This document shows, piece after piece, positions 7,630 to 16,000 of a DNA stretch of 47,073 nucleotides. Each line of letters begins with the position of its first letter. The stretch's first letter is position 1. Both the position numbers and the translations under genes were made by a program. The notes under the pieces are model-generated. The model was not told where the DNA came from and searched no databases. It saw nothing but the letters and a program-made list of their open reading frames with translations. This DNA comes from Acidobacteriota bacterium (GTDB lineage: Bacteria > Acidobacteriota > Terriglobia > Acidiferrales > UBA7541), in the NCBI GenBank assembly GCA_016201285.1, contig JACQDE010000081.1, forward strand, positions 1 through 47,073. The letters run 5' to 3'.

Positions 7630-7848
7630 TCAAGTTGCGTGCGTTTTTTCTTCGCAAGTCTCTGCGGGATGCCGCATGAAGTGTTGGCTCAAGGTATTGA
7701 GCGCGGTGCGCACCACCAGCCGGCAATTCTGGCATTGCCCGAAGTGCCAACGCAACTGCTGCGCGGTTTCCGTGTCGACCATTCCGTTCAAGTAGGCGGG
7801 TAGTTGTCTCCTGACTTCACTGCAGGACAATGTGGCCGTATGCCCCAT
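7630..7848 (-). CDS. putative zinc-finger (anti-sigma-like) protein
   Basis: The 72-residue cytosolic protein has the zf-HC2 layout: LSCSEVRRQLPAYLNGM followed by LRWHFGQCQNCRLVV, giving a Cys, then H-x3-C-x2-C. This domain normally forms the N-terminus of anti-sigma factors. Here there is no membrane segment and no adjacent sigma-factor gene, so it is an orphan. It lies downstream of the DegT/flippase cluster on the same strand with a 200-base gap. The start ATG 7848 follows a G-rich stretch. Confidence 0.75.
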   Translation of the reverse strand: MGHTATLSCSEVRRQLPAYLNGMVDTETAQQLRWHFGQCQNCRLVVRTALNTLSQHFMRHPAETCEEKTHAT

Positions 7849-8049
7849 GTGGAAAGCCCCCGCCTTTCGGAAGCATTTCCTTCGCCACTCTGGGAAATTC
7901 GCCGGGCAGATCCAACTCCTCTGATCGCAATGGGTTCCGAAGGGGGTCCGCTTGGATGCGGATGCGGAGCGTGCGCTGCGGCCCGGGAAACTTTACCTGC
8001 CGCGAGACTTTCTTTCACTCCCGCCGCGCCCGCGAAGACGCCCGGCGTT

Positions 8050-9057
8050 TCACCGCCCCGACGGCGAAGTTTGGGCGGCGGTCATCTCTTCCACGTCGTG
8101 CACAAATCGTTTCCGGCCCTGCAAGTAATACGCCAGTCCCAGCAGGCTGATCACAATCGTCAGCAGCCGCCAGCCGAGCAGCGCCTCCGCTCCGCCGGTC
8201 AGCCCGGCCAGCGCGAACAGCTTGTTGAACGCCGCCTCGCCCACGCCGAGCCCCCCGGGCGTCACCGGCAGCACGTTGACCGCGAAGCCGATGGGGATCA
8301 CTACGCTCATCTTCCAGGCGAATTCGTGGGGATGAGTCGCGAGCGACGAAAGCATCGCCACGCTCGCAGCCACCGAATGCGCCAGCAGCGAGATGCCCAC
8401 TGCCATCAGCAGCGGCGCCGGATGCTCGCGGTAGGCGTGCACCGTGTTGTACATGATGCCGATGTATTTTCCCAGCGGCAGCTTGCGGATGGCCCAGTCC
8501 ACCGGCGGGCTTTTCCGGATGCGCTCGGAAAAGCACGCCAGCGTGCCAATAATCATCATCACCGCCACGCCGGCCACCGCCCACAGCACCGCCCGCAACG
8601 TCGCTGACTGCGCCAGCAGCTCGGGGAACAGCGGCGCAAGCAGCAACGGCAACAGCATCAGCGCAAACATCCCGGAGATGCGGTCCAGCAGTACAATCGT
8701 GCCGACCTCCGTACGCCGCCCGGGGTTGCCCTCCGCCGCGTAATAGATCTTGATCAGGTCGCCGCCGGTCGCGCCGGGCAGGCAGGAATTAAAAAACACT
8801 CCGATCATCGTCAGCCGGAAGGCCGAAAACATCGGCAGATGAAAGCCGTGCGGATCCAGCAGCACGCGCAGCCGCCACGCAAGCAGCGCCGCGTCAAGAA
8901 ACAGCAGCCCGGCCGCGATCAGGCCGATTTTCCACGCTGTTGCCAGCCCGGCCATCGCCGTCCAGTTGATCGCCCCCGAGCGCCACAGGTACACCACAAG
9001 CGCGATGCCGATGCCCGTCCGCAACACGGCAGACAGAATTTGCTTGGCGTGTTTCAC
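8050..9057 (-). CDS. lysylphosphatidylglycerol synthase transmembrane domain protein (flippase-like)
   Basis: The 335-residue polytopic protein has about eight helices and the family hallmarks GVFFNSCLPGATGGDLIKIYY, TIVLLDRISGM and NVLPVTPGGLGVGEAAF. These belong to the UPF0104 / MprF flippase-type fold, which moves lipid or lipid-linked headgroups across the membrane. There is no C-terminal lysyl-transferase domain, so only the membrane part is present. The start is GTG 9057; its last bases overlap the TGA of the upstream aminotransferase (GTGA), which implies translational coupling. The continuous upstream reading frame through the aminotransferase is a shadow. Confidence 0.88.
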   Translation of the reverse strand: MKHAKQILSAVLRTGIGIALVVYLWRSGAINWTAMAGLATAWKIGLIAAGLLFLDAALLAWRLRVLLDPHGFHLPMFSAFRLTMIGVFFNSCLPGATGGDLIKIYYAAEGNPGRRTEVGTIVLLDRISGMFALMLLPLLLAPLFPELLAQSATLRAVLWAVAGVAVMMIIGTLACFSERIRKSPPVDWAIRKLPLGKYIGIMYNTVHAYREHPAPLLMAVGISLLAHSVAASVAMLSSLATHPHEFAWKMSVVIPIGFAVNVLPVTPGGLGVGEAAFNKLFALAGLTGGAEALLGWRLLTIVISLLGLAYYLQGRKRFVHDVEEMTAAQTSPSGR

Positions 9058-10217
9058 GGGGAAAACTCCTCGCGCATGGTCGCGGCCAGCGTTTGGGCAA
9101 CGCGTTCGATTTGCGCGGCGGTCAGCTCCGGATAGACCGGCAGCGAGAGCACTTCCTTCGCCGCGCGCTCCGACGCGGGAAGCTCGCCGGCCCTGGTACC
9201 CAGCGCCGCGTACATCGGCTGCATGTGCAGCGGGACGGGATAGTACACCGTCGTCGCGATACCGCGCTCGGCCAGTTTCTTCTGCACGCGGTCGCGCTCC
9301 GCGCCGCTCCCGGCGATGCGAATGGTGTACTGGTGATAGACGTGTTCGCAGCCCGCGGCCACCGGCGGCGACGTGATTCCCGGCACGTTTTTCAACAGCG
9401 CGTCGTACCGCGCCGCGTGTGCCTGCCGCGCCCCACGCCATTGTGCGAGGTGCCGCAACTTCACGCGGAGCACCGCTGCCTGCATTTCGTCCAGCCGGCT
9501 GTTCCAGCCCTGCTCGCCGCTGATGTACCGGTGCGTCCCGGTGCCGTGGAACCGCAACGACCTCAGACGCCGGTCGAGCGCCTCGGAATTCGTCAGGATC
9601 ATTCCACCGTCGCCGTAGCCGCCCAGATTTTTCGTCGGGAAGAAACTCAGGCTGCCCATTTCGCCGAATGCACCCGTGGCGCGGCCCTTGTACTTCGCGC
9701 CGATGGCCTGCGCGTTGTCTTCGATCACGCGCAACCCCTGCCGCGCGGCGATTTCGAGGATCGGGTCCAGGTCCGCCGGCTGGCCGAACAAGTGCACCGG
9801 CACGGCCGCCTTCGTCCGCGGCGTGATCCGCGCTTCGATTTGTGCCGGGTCCAGGTTGAACGTATCCGGCGAAATATCTGCGAACACCGGCTTCGCTCCC
9901 AGCAGACTCACACTGTCGGCCGTGGCGATGTAGGTGAACGCGGGAACAATCACTTCGTCGCCCGGGCCCACGCCGGCGGCGTGCAGCGCCAGGATCAGCG
10001 CATCGGTGCCCGATGCCACGCCCACCGCATACCGCGCCCCGCAGTACCGCGCGAGTTCTTCCTCCAGCGCCTGTCCCTGCCGCCCCAGGATGAACTGCTG
10101 CGACTCCAGCACTTCGTCCAGCGCCGCGCGGATCTCCTCCCGCAGCCCGGCGTACTGCGCCCGGAGGTCCAGCATCGGGATCGGTTCGTGTGCGCTCTTG
10201 GTCTTCGCGTCCGCCAT
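9054..10217 (-). CDS. DegT/DnrJ/EryC1/StrS family PLP aminotransferase
   Basis: The 387-residue protein resembles enzymes that aminate keto-sugars for surface glycans and glycolipids. The PLP lysine is Lys196 in SFFPTKNLGGYGDGG. Other family motifs are GVASGTDAL, VIVPAFTYIATA, VHLFGQPAD, EDNAQAIGA and RLDEMQAAVL. ATG 10217 (MADAKTK) is the likely start; upstream frame extends to 10244. It overlaps the downstream flippase-like gene by four bases and lies 91 bases behind the peroxiredoxin. The pair suggests synthesis and export of an aminated lipid-linked sugar, which is inference. Confidence 0.93.
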   Translation of the reverse strand: MADAKTKSAHEPIPMLDLRAQYAGLREEIRAALDEVLESQQFILGRQGQALEEELARYCGARYAVGVASGTDALILALHAAGVGPGDEVIVPAFTYIATADSVSLLGAKPVFADISPDTFNLDPAQIEARITPRTKAAVPVHLFGQPADLDPILEIAARQGLRVIEDNAQAIGAKYKGRATGAFGEMGSLSFFPTKNLGGYGDGGMILTNSEALDRRLRSLRFHGTGTHRYISGEQGWNSRLDEMQAAVLRVKLRHLAQWRGARQAHAARYDALLKNVPGITSPPVAAGCEHVYHQYTIRIAGSGAERDRVQKKLAERGIATTVYYPVPLHMQPMYAALGTRAGELPASERAAKEVLSLPVYPELTAAQIERVAQTLAATMREEFSP

Positions 10218-10308
10218 CGCAGCAACCGCAAACATTAAACGCAATCGCGTTCAAACACAAATTCGCCCGGCAGCGTTTCCACTTCCGGGCGAATTCCATG
10301 CCGGGGTT

Positions 10309-10875
10309 TTACTTCGTCGCGTCCTTCTTCTTAAGGCCGGTGCACAGCGTGACCGCGCCCGTTGGGTCGATCACCGTGCGCCCTTCCTCGATGTATTGGA
10401 TCACGCCCTTCTTGTCCACGATGAACGTGGTTCGATTGGAGAACTGATACTGCTCGTTCAGGATGCCGTAGGCTTTGGTGACCTGCTTGGAAGTGTCGCT
10501 CAGCAGCGGAAAGGTTGCGCCCGTTTCGTCGGCGAACTTTTTGTTGGCCGCGGGCTCGTCCACGCTGATTCCGAACACCTGCGTGTCGGCCTGCTCGAAT
10601 TTGGCGATACCATCCTGGTACGCCTTGATCTGCTTCGTTCAACCTGGGGTCGAGGCCTTCACATAAAACGTAAGAACCACGTTTTTCTTTCCCCGGAAAT
10701 CGCTCAACTTCCACGATTTCCCCTTGTAGTCAGGCAGTGTGAAGTCCGGCGCCGTGTCGCCCACCTTCAAGTGCGTCTTGGCCACCGCTTGCTGCGGCGG
10801 CTGTTGCGCGCTCGCCGTCAGCGCGAAAAACAGCACCAACAATGCGCAGAGAGATTGCGCGATTCGTTTTTTCAT
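10309..10875 (-). CDS. exported peroxiredoxin, probable selenoprotein (in-frame UGA = Sec79)
   Basis: This AhpC/TSA-family peroxidase is split by one in-frame TGA (10641-10639) but is otherwise intact over 188 codons. Before it come a signal peptide ([23 protein letters not shown]), [16 protein letters not shown] and [13 protein letters not shown]; after it, in the same frame, come [30 protein letters not shown] and [14 protein letters not shown]. The family's peroxidatic residue is the Cys of TPGC-T, so UGA stands exactly at the catalytic position. A hairpin follows the UGA at SECIS distance. ATG 10875 has GGGGAG upstream. The only other mature Cys is Cys178. Alternatives are a nonsense mutation or a sequencing error. 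It would head a peroxiredoxin-degT-flippase cluster. Confidence 0.85.
10603..10624 (-). promoter_or_regulatory. candidate bacterial SECIS hairpin
   Basis: Just downstream of the UGA on the minus strand, GGCG (10624-10621) pairs with CGCC (10606-10603), TACC (10620-10617) pairs with GGTA (10611-10608), with one bulged U (10607) and the apical loop AGGAU (10616-10612). There are 22 nt between UGA and the loop. Bacterial SECIS elements are short stem-loops beginning about 16-37 nt after UGA with conserved G in the apical loop, and this one fits. The bulge is on the 3' arm, unlike E. coli fdhF. Confidence 0.6.
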
Positions 10876-11019
10876 CTGTCTAAACTCCCCGGCGCGATTT
10901 GACTGCAAAGATCGCAGCCATACGCGTTGGGCCTGAGTTACCCGCGCTCATTATACGACGTGCGGGCGGGGAAGAGGATGTATTTAGCAGCTTGTTGAAA
11001 AACGCGGTGGGACCGTCCC

Positions 11020-11098
11020 GATCCCGAAGCGTCGGGACTCGGGATCAGCCTGTCCGCGCCTTGCGCGTCCCGACGCATTCTGTCGGGACGCGCATCCC
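11020..11098. repeat. tandem palindromes, GTCCCGAC type
   Basis: GCGCGTCCCGAC (11063-11074) pairs perfectly over 12 bases with GTCGGGACGCGC (11082-11093) around a GCATTCT loop. A second, imperfect set (GTCCCGATCCCGAAGC... and GTCGGGACTCGGGATC) lies just upstream. The core CCCGACGYATTCTGTCGGG recurs at 45791-45809 and in degraded form at 30051 and 22271. The rest of the 10876-11208 gap shows nothing gene-like. Confidence 0.65.
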
Positions 11099-11200
11099 GA
11101 AGATGCCCAAAATCAATACCGCCGGAACGTACCTGAAGCACACTGCCTTCGGTCTCTGCGGCCTGTACGCTTTCCAAAGTTCGTCCTCTTCATTCTCGAA

Positions 11201-11237
11201 CCTGACACCTGACACCTGACACCTTTTCCCTCATAAT
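11201..11237 (+). promoter_or_regulatory. promoter with -35 box inside a tandem repeat
   Basis: The octamer CCTGACAC is repeated about three times (11201-11223). Its middle copy gives CTGACA at 11209-11214, exactly 17 bases before CATAAT at 11232-11237. The expected transcription start coincides with GTG 11244, so the message may be leaderless. Confidence 0.5.
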
Positions 11238-11243
11238 CCGCCC

Positions 11244-12335
11244 GTGCCTCCCGCTGTCCAAACACTCGAGAGACAGTTCGCCGCCGCTTTCGGTTTCGCC
11301 GGCGTTGTCGCCGCCGGCTTCGGCCGCGCTGCCCTGCGGCTCACCCTGGAAGCGGCGGACGTCCGCGGCGGCGAGGTTCTCTTGCCGGACTTCGTCTGCG
11401 CCCAGGTTCCGGAAGCCGTGCGCCGCGCCGGTGGCAGCCCAGTCTTCTATCCGGTGACGCCGGATCTCTCGGTGCAGGCGGAGACGTTTCGCGCCGCTTT
11501 CACGCCGGCCACGCGCGCCGCCATCGCCGTGCACTATTTTGGCCGCCCACTGCCGTCCATTGCTGCGCTGGCGGAAATCTCCCGCGCGCGGCGCGTTCCG
11601 CTGATCGAGGATTGCGCCCTGGCTCTGGGCAGCGGGGGCGTCGGCATGCACGGCGATGCAGCCGTCTTCTCCTTCACGAAATCCGACTGGTGCTACGCCG
11701 GCGGCCTGCTCGGTGCTCGCTCGCCGGAGTTGCTCGATCGCGCGCATGCGATCAGAAAAACATTCTTCCGTGCCACGCCGGCGCTGGCTTATCGCTACGG
11801 CCTGCTCCGCCGCGCCGACTTTGTCGCCAATCGTCCGACGCGGAGCCGCGCCGCGGAGTTCGCCGGCCGCGCTCTCGAAACCCTTTCCGGATTTCGACAG
11901 GAAGGTTTCTATGACGCCGGCCGCTTTGATCTGCGGATGCCTGCCTTCGCCGCGCGCCGCGCTTGCCGCCTGCTGGCCGATCTGCCCGCCGTCACTGCGC
12001 GTCGCAGCAGAATTGCCGAAGAGATCTGCGGCTCGCTCGGCCCTGTGCGCAATCTGCTGTTCCGGCCCGAGGCCTCCGCGCAGGACTCCTGCGCCTTCCT
12101 GCTGCTCCGCAGTGAATCCGGGCAGGCGCATGCCTGGCGCGACCGCGCCGCCCTCGAAGGCGTAACGCTGCGCCTCTGCTGGCCCGCCTATGAGGAGCCG
12201 GAACGTACGCCAGCCAGCCCAGCGCTTCGCTGGCTGGCCGAGCATCTTCTCTTGATGGAAATTCACCCGGACTTGACGGAAAAGGAAGTGCGGCGCATCG
12301 CACGCTGCCTGCTCACTCTCGCTGCGCAGGAATGA
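11244..12335 (+). CDS. DegT/DnrJ/EryC1/StrS aminotransferase-like protein
   Basis: The 363-residue fold-type I PLP protein is related to keto-sugar aminotransferases. Visible motifs are AAGFGRAALRL, VLLPDFVCAQVPEAV, AIAVHYFGRPLP, LIEDCALALGS and VFSFTKSDWCYAGG, where Lys146 would bind PLP. It is more divergent and lacks the usual C-terminal YYP-H motif, so its substrate is unclear. No Shine-Dalgarno sequence precedes GTG 11244; a -10 box ends six bases before it, which fits a leaderless transcript. It has no obvious operon partner and is unrelated in detail to the enzyme at 9054. Confidence 0.8.
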   Translation: MPPAVQTLERQFAAAFGFAGVVAAGFGRAALRLTLEAADVRGGEVLLPDFVCAQVPEAVRRAGGSPVFYPVTPDLSVQAETFRAAFTPATRAAIAVHYFGRPLPSIAALAEISRARRVPLIEDCALALGSGGVGMHGDAAVFSFTKSDWCYAGGLLGARSPELLDRAHAIRKTFFRATPALAYRYGLLRRADFVANRPTRSRAAEFAGRALETLSGFRQEGFYDAGRFDLRMPAFAARRACRLLADLPAVTARRSRIAEEICGSLGPVRNLLFRPEASAQDSCAFLLLRSESGQAHAWRDRAALEGVTLRLCWPAYEEPERTPASPALRWLAEHLLLMEIHPDLTEKEVRRIARCLLTLAAQE

Positions 12336-12399
12336 TTCCTTGCGGGGCTTCGCAACCGCAACGAACGCGTAAGTCTTCCTTGGCAGCGAATGGATCTGC

Positions 12400-12430
12400 C
12401 TTTCTCTGTGTCTCGGTGCCGCTGTGGCGT
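12400..12430. repeat. dispersed repeat family C (CTCTGTGTCTC type)
   Basis: TTTCTCTGTGTCTCGGTGCC followed by GCTGTGGC belongs to the same CTCTGYGTCTCTG-type repeat found near 27395, 27503, 27770 and 44521. Here it lies between two convergent genes. Confidence 0.5.
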
Positions 12431-12437
12431 TTTGTGC

Positions 12438-12695
12438 TTACCGGAGTCTTCCCGGCGGGTCGGCGGGGTCGGGGATGCGCGGGCCGGTGGGAGGCGCCGC
12501 TTGGCTGGTTTCTCTCTTCGACGGTGCGGGCTTGGGCAGACCGATGCCCTGATTCATCTCCAGGTGCTCTTTACCGCAACGCGGGCAATAGCCCTTGCCG
12601 GTGTCCTCATCCCGCAGGCTGGCCAGTTCGTAGCAGCCGCAGATGCAATCGCAGTATCCGGTCGTTGAAGAGGTCTTGATCGCGACGAGTGCCAT
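12438..12695 (-). CDS. small Cys-rich putative zinc-binding protein
   Basis: The 85-residue protein has six Cys in two groups, YCDCICGCYE and YCPRCGKEH, which could form a zinc ribbon or a rubredoxin-like metal site. The C-terminal 35 residues are Pro/Lys/Arg-rich and look disordered. GGGAG precedes ATG 12695 by five bases, which supports translation. It lies opposite the upstream side of the TonB receptor gene. I do not recognise a named family. Confidence 0.6.
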   Translation of the reverse strand: MALVAIKTSSTTGYCDCICGCYELASLRDEDTGKGYCPRCGKEHLEMNQGIGLPKPAPSKRETSQAAPPTGPRIPDPADPPGRLR

Positions 12696-12882
12696 GGCTT
12701 CTCCCGCAGCGCATACTACATGGCGCGCGCCGGGTTCGCAAGACCGCCTGCGGCTGCCGGGATTTCCACAGCTTCTGTATCTGGCCTACGGAATCCAGCA
12801 GCATTCTCCAGATTTTGGAACGATTTCCCGCCGCCGCTTTCTGCCCCCGTTCTGACCGTTTTGAAAACAGGCAGTTTAGTTC

Positions 12883-12911
12883 TTGACATTTCCATTGCGA
12901 ATTGGCATTTT
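12883..12911 (+). promoter_or_regulatory. possible promoter of the TonB receptor gene
   Basis: A perfect TTGACA (12883-12888), a 17-base spacer and CATTTT (12906-12911) lie in the 397-base gap before the receptor gene. The -35 match is full but the -10 match is poor. A leader of about 170 bases would follow; I see no other gene in the gap. Confidence 0.35.
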
Positions 12912-13092
12912 CCGTGCTGCGAAGTTGCCGACAGTCGTACCCTGTGGGGGCGTTTTCGTTTGTCAACTTGAGCTTTGCGAAGTGTAGCCCTGTCTGCACA
13001 TGAGGTCTTGGGGAATCTCCTCAGGTGTGTCCAGTGAAGGTTGCAGACTGTCGAGGCGTTCCAATCTCACAGTTGTATAGGAGGGTTGAGTG

Positions 13093-16000
13093 ATGCGGAA
13101 CCTAGTGCGGTTGCTGGTCATCGCAGGTCTAATCGCCTCGGTTGTCCCCGGTGTGGCTTACGGGCAGTCGCAGACCGGCAACGTGACCGGCACGGTGGTG
13201 GATCCAACCGATGCGGTTATTCCCGGCGCGAAAGTTGTGCTCAAGAACGACGCGACCGGTGTAACCCGCGAAACAACAACGAACGAGAGTGGTTACTTCA
13301 ACTTTGACAAGATCGCTCCCGGAATCTACTCCGTCACGATCGCCATGGCGAATTTCAAGAAGGTGGTCGTGTCGGGTTTGGATGTGCGTGTGGCGAAGAG
13401 TACCGATCTGGGGAGCACCAAGCTGGAAGTCGGTCCGGTTGACTCCGCCATCCAAGTGGAAGCGGGCAGTGCCGCTTTGGTCGAAACGCAAAGTGCCCAA
13501 ATCACATCCTCCTTGTCCACCAAGCAAGTAACGGAGCTTAGACAGGGTTTCGGCGGCCTGGATGGCCTTGCAATTCTCACTCCGGGAGTTATTCCCGGAA
13601 TTGGCAACGTCAACTCCAACGGTATGCAGGTCGCGGCCAATGGCCAGCGCTCCCGTAGTACCCAGTTCATGCTGGATGGCCACCAGATGAACGACATCAC
13701 CATTGGCGGCCCCAGTTTCTTCTTCAACAACCTAGACCAAGTCGCCGAATATCAAGTAATTACGAACCAGTTCAGCGCCGAGAACGGACGCAACTTGGGC
13801 GCTACGGTGAACATCATCACCAAAGGCGGCACCAACGACTACCACGGCACTGTCTATTGGTTGCATCGCAATTCGGCCATGGATTCGAAGACCTCTCTTC
13901 AATCCCAGAACAACATCAAAAAACCAAACCTGATTAACAACCAAGGCGGCGTCACTGTCAGAGGTCCGATCCTCCGGAACAAGCTCTTTTTCTTGGGTAG
14001 CTTCCGCTACGAAAAGCAGCCCGGCAGCACGACGTCCATTGGAACTTCGTCTGCGAAAGTTTTCACCACTAATGGAATCAACACCCTGCTCGCTGCCTTC
14101 CCCACTTCCAACACTGTGGCGGTCTACAAAACTGCGGGCCCGTTTGCCATGCCCATAGGCAATCCGACCTGCGTCGCGAGCACACTAGCCACGATTACCG
14201 TTGGGGCTGCAACGGGTGTGGAAGTCTGTGGAGTGCAGCGAAATGTGCCGAGCCAGAGCGTTTCAAAGGACTACAGTGCTCGGATTGACTATGAGACCGG
14301 CAAACACACCCTGACAGGTCGATGGATGTGGAGCAAGAATGACTTCTGCTGTTCGGGAGGGCAAAGCGGGTACTTTATTGCCATTCCCGACAAGGAACAG
14401 ACGATCGGCATTACCTACCTTTACCGGGTCAGTTCGAATGTGGTGAACAGCTTCAAGTTTTCTTGGGGACGGTTCCTGGTGGCCTTTGAAGGGGCCAATA
14501 CACAGCCCATAAGCAACGTCCGAGCGAATCTGGCGAGGATCGATTTGCCTTCGGGATTCTTGGATTTTGGCTTAGCGACGAACCTGCCTCAGAACCGCTT
14601 GCTCAACACCTTCCAGTATTCCGATGCAATCTCGTACTCGAAGGGCAAGCACTTCATGAGGGCAGGGCTGGAATTCCACCGCAACCTCACCACGCTGTTC
14701 TTCCTCCCCTTCATCAACGGCCAGTTCTCCTACTCCAACATCGCAAACTGGGCGAACAACGCGCCGTCAACGGTTACCTTTGCCGCTGGAAATGGAACCT
14801 TCGATCCGGGCGAGTTCGACCAGTTCTACTTTTTCCAGGATGACATCAAACTGACGCCCAGCTTGACTGTCAACCTCGGCGTTAGGTACGAGCACAACGG
14901 CCAGCCAATTAACAGGGCTGTGGACGAAATCTTGAACCGGGAGACAAATCCCGCCACGGCATTCTGGCTGCGAACCGTGCCTATCGGCGAGCGTACCCTG
15001 CCTCGGATTCCGAACGACGATAACAACTGGGCGCCGCGCATCGGTTTTGCCTGGAGCCCTCCGTGGAAAAACTGGCTGCTTGGAGACAAGCAGACCGTCA
15101 TCCGCGGCGGTTACGGCATCGCCTATGAGTTGGCGTTCTACAACATCCTGCTCAACATGACCACGGCCTCGCCGCGCGTCTTCTTGTTCTCCTTGACCTC
15201 TGCCGCCGGCACGGCGATCCCGCTGCCAGGGAACGGCTTGGGGAGTGACGTGGCGAGCGTGATTCCCGTCCCCCTCAACTCCATCGATCCGCGAACCCTC
15301 TCCCAGACTCGGCTTTCCCCTAATTTCCATAACCCGTACGGGCAAAACTGGTCGCTGGGTATCCAGCGCGAAATCGGGCGCTCGCAGGTGCTGGAGGTTC
15401 GCTATGTCGGCACCAACGGCATTGGCCTGTTCCAGTCCCGCAATGCCAACCCGCTGTTCTCGGTCCAGAACACCAGCTTCCCCTCGACGGTCACGCCGAG
15501 CCCGCTCTTCCCATCCGGCACCGTGCCTTGTCCGGCTGCTCCGGTTACGGTTCCGCCGACTCCGAACCCGACGGGTGTGGGGCGGGTTGACTGCAATCGC
15601 CGCGCGGTACGTGAGCGAATCAACTCCGCGCGTTCTAATTACAATAGCCTTCAGGTGCGCTACGACATGCGCAACTTCAAGGGGCAGCTAACCGCTGGCG
15701 CGGCTTACACTTACAGCAAGGGGATTGACAACGTCAGCGAGATCTTCGCTATCTTCGGAAGCGGTTCAGTGGCCTTTGCAGAAAATCCCTTCAACATCAA
15801 CAAGTCGGAGCGTGGGGCTTCGAATCAAAACCTGGCGCAGACACTGGCTCTCAGCTACATCTGGGATTTGCCTTGGTTCCGTTCACAGAAGGGCGTTGTG
15901 GGGCGCGTCCTGGGTGGCTGGTCTGTAAGTGGAGTTAGCACGTTCCTGTCCGGGCGTCCGTGGACACCGGTCCAGTTCACTGGTAACACGGTGTGCGGAC

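Noticed and set aside
8050..10299. 749-codon minus frame as one large fusion protein
   Set aside because: Only the last 335 codons (from GTG 9057) are a membrane protein; the upstream part lies out of frame over the aminotransferase.
10331..10714. Open frame overlapping the peroxiredoxin UGA in another frame, as if a frameshift gene
   Set aside because: It has no family resemblance; both conserved halves of the peroxiredoxin lie in the same frame, so no frameshift is needed.
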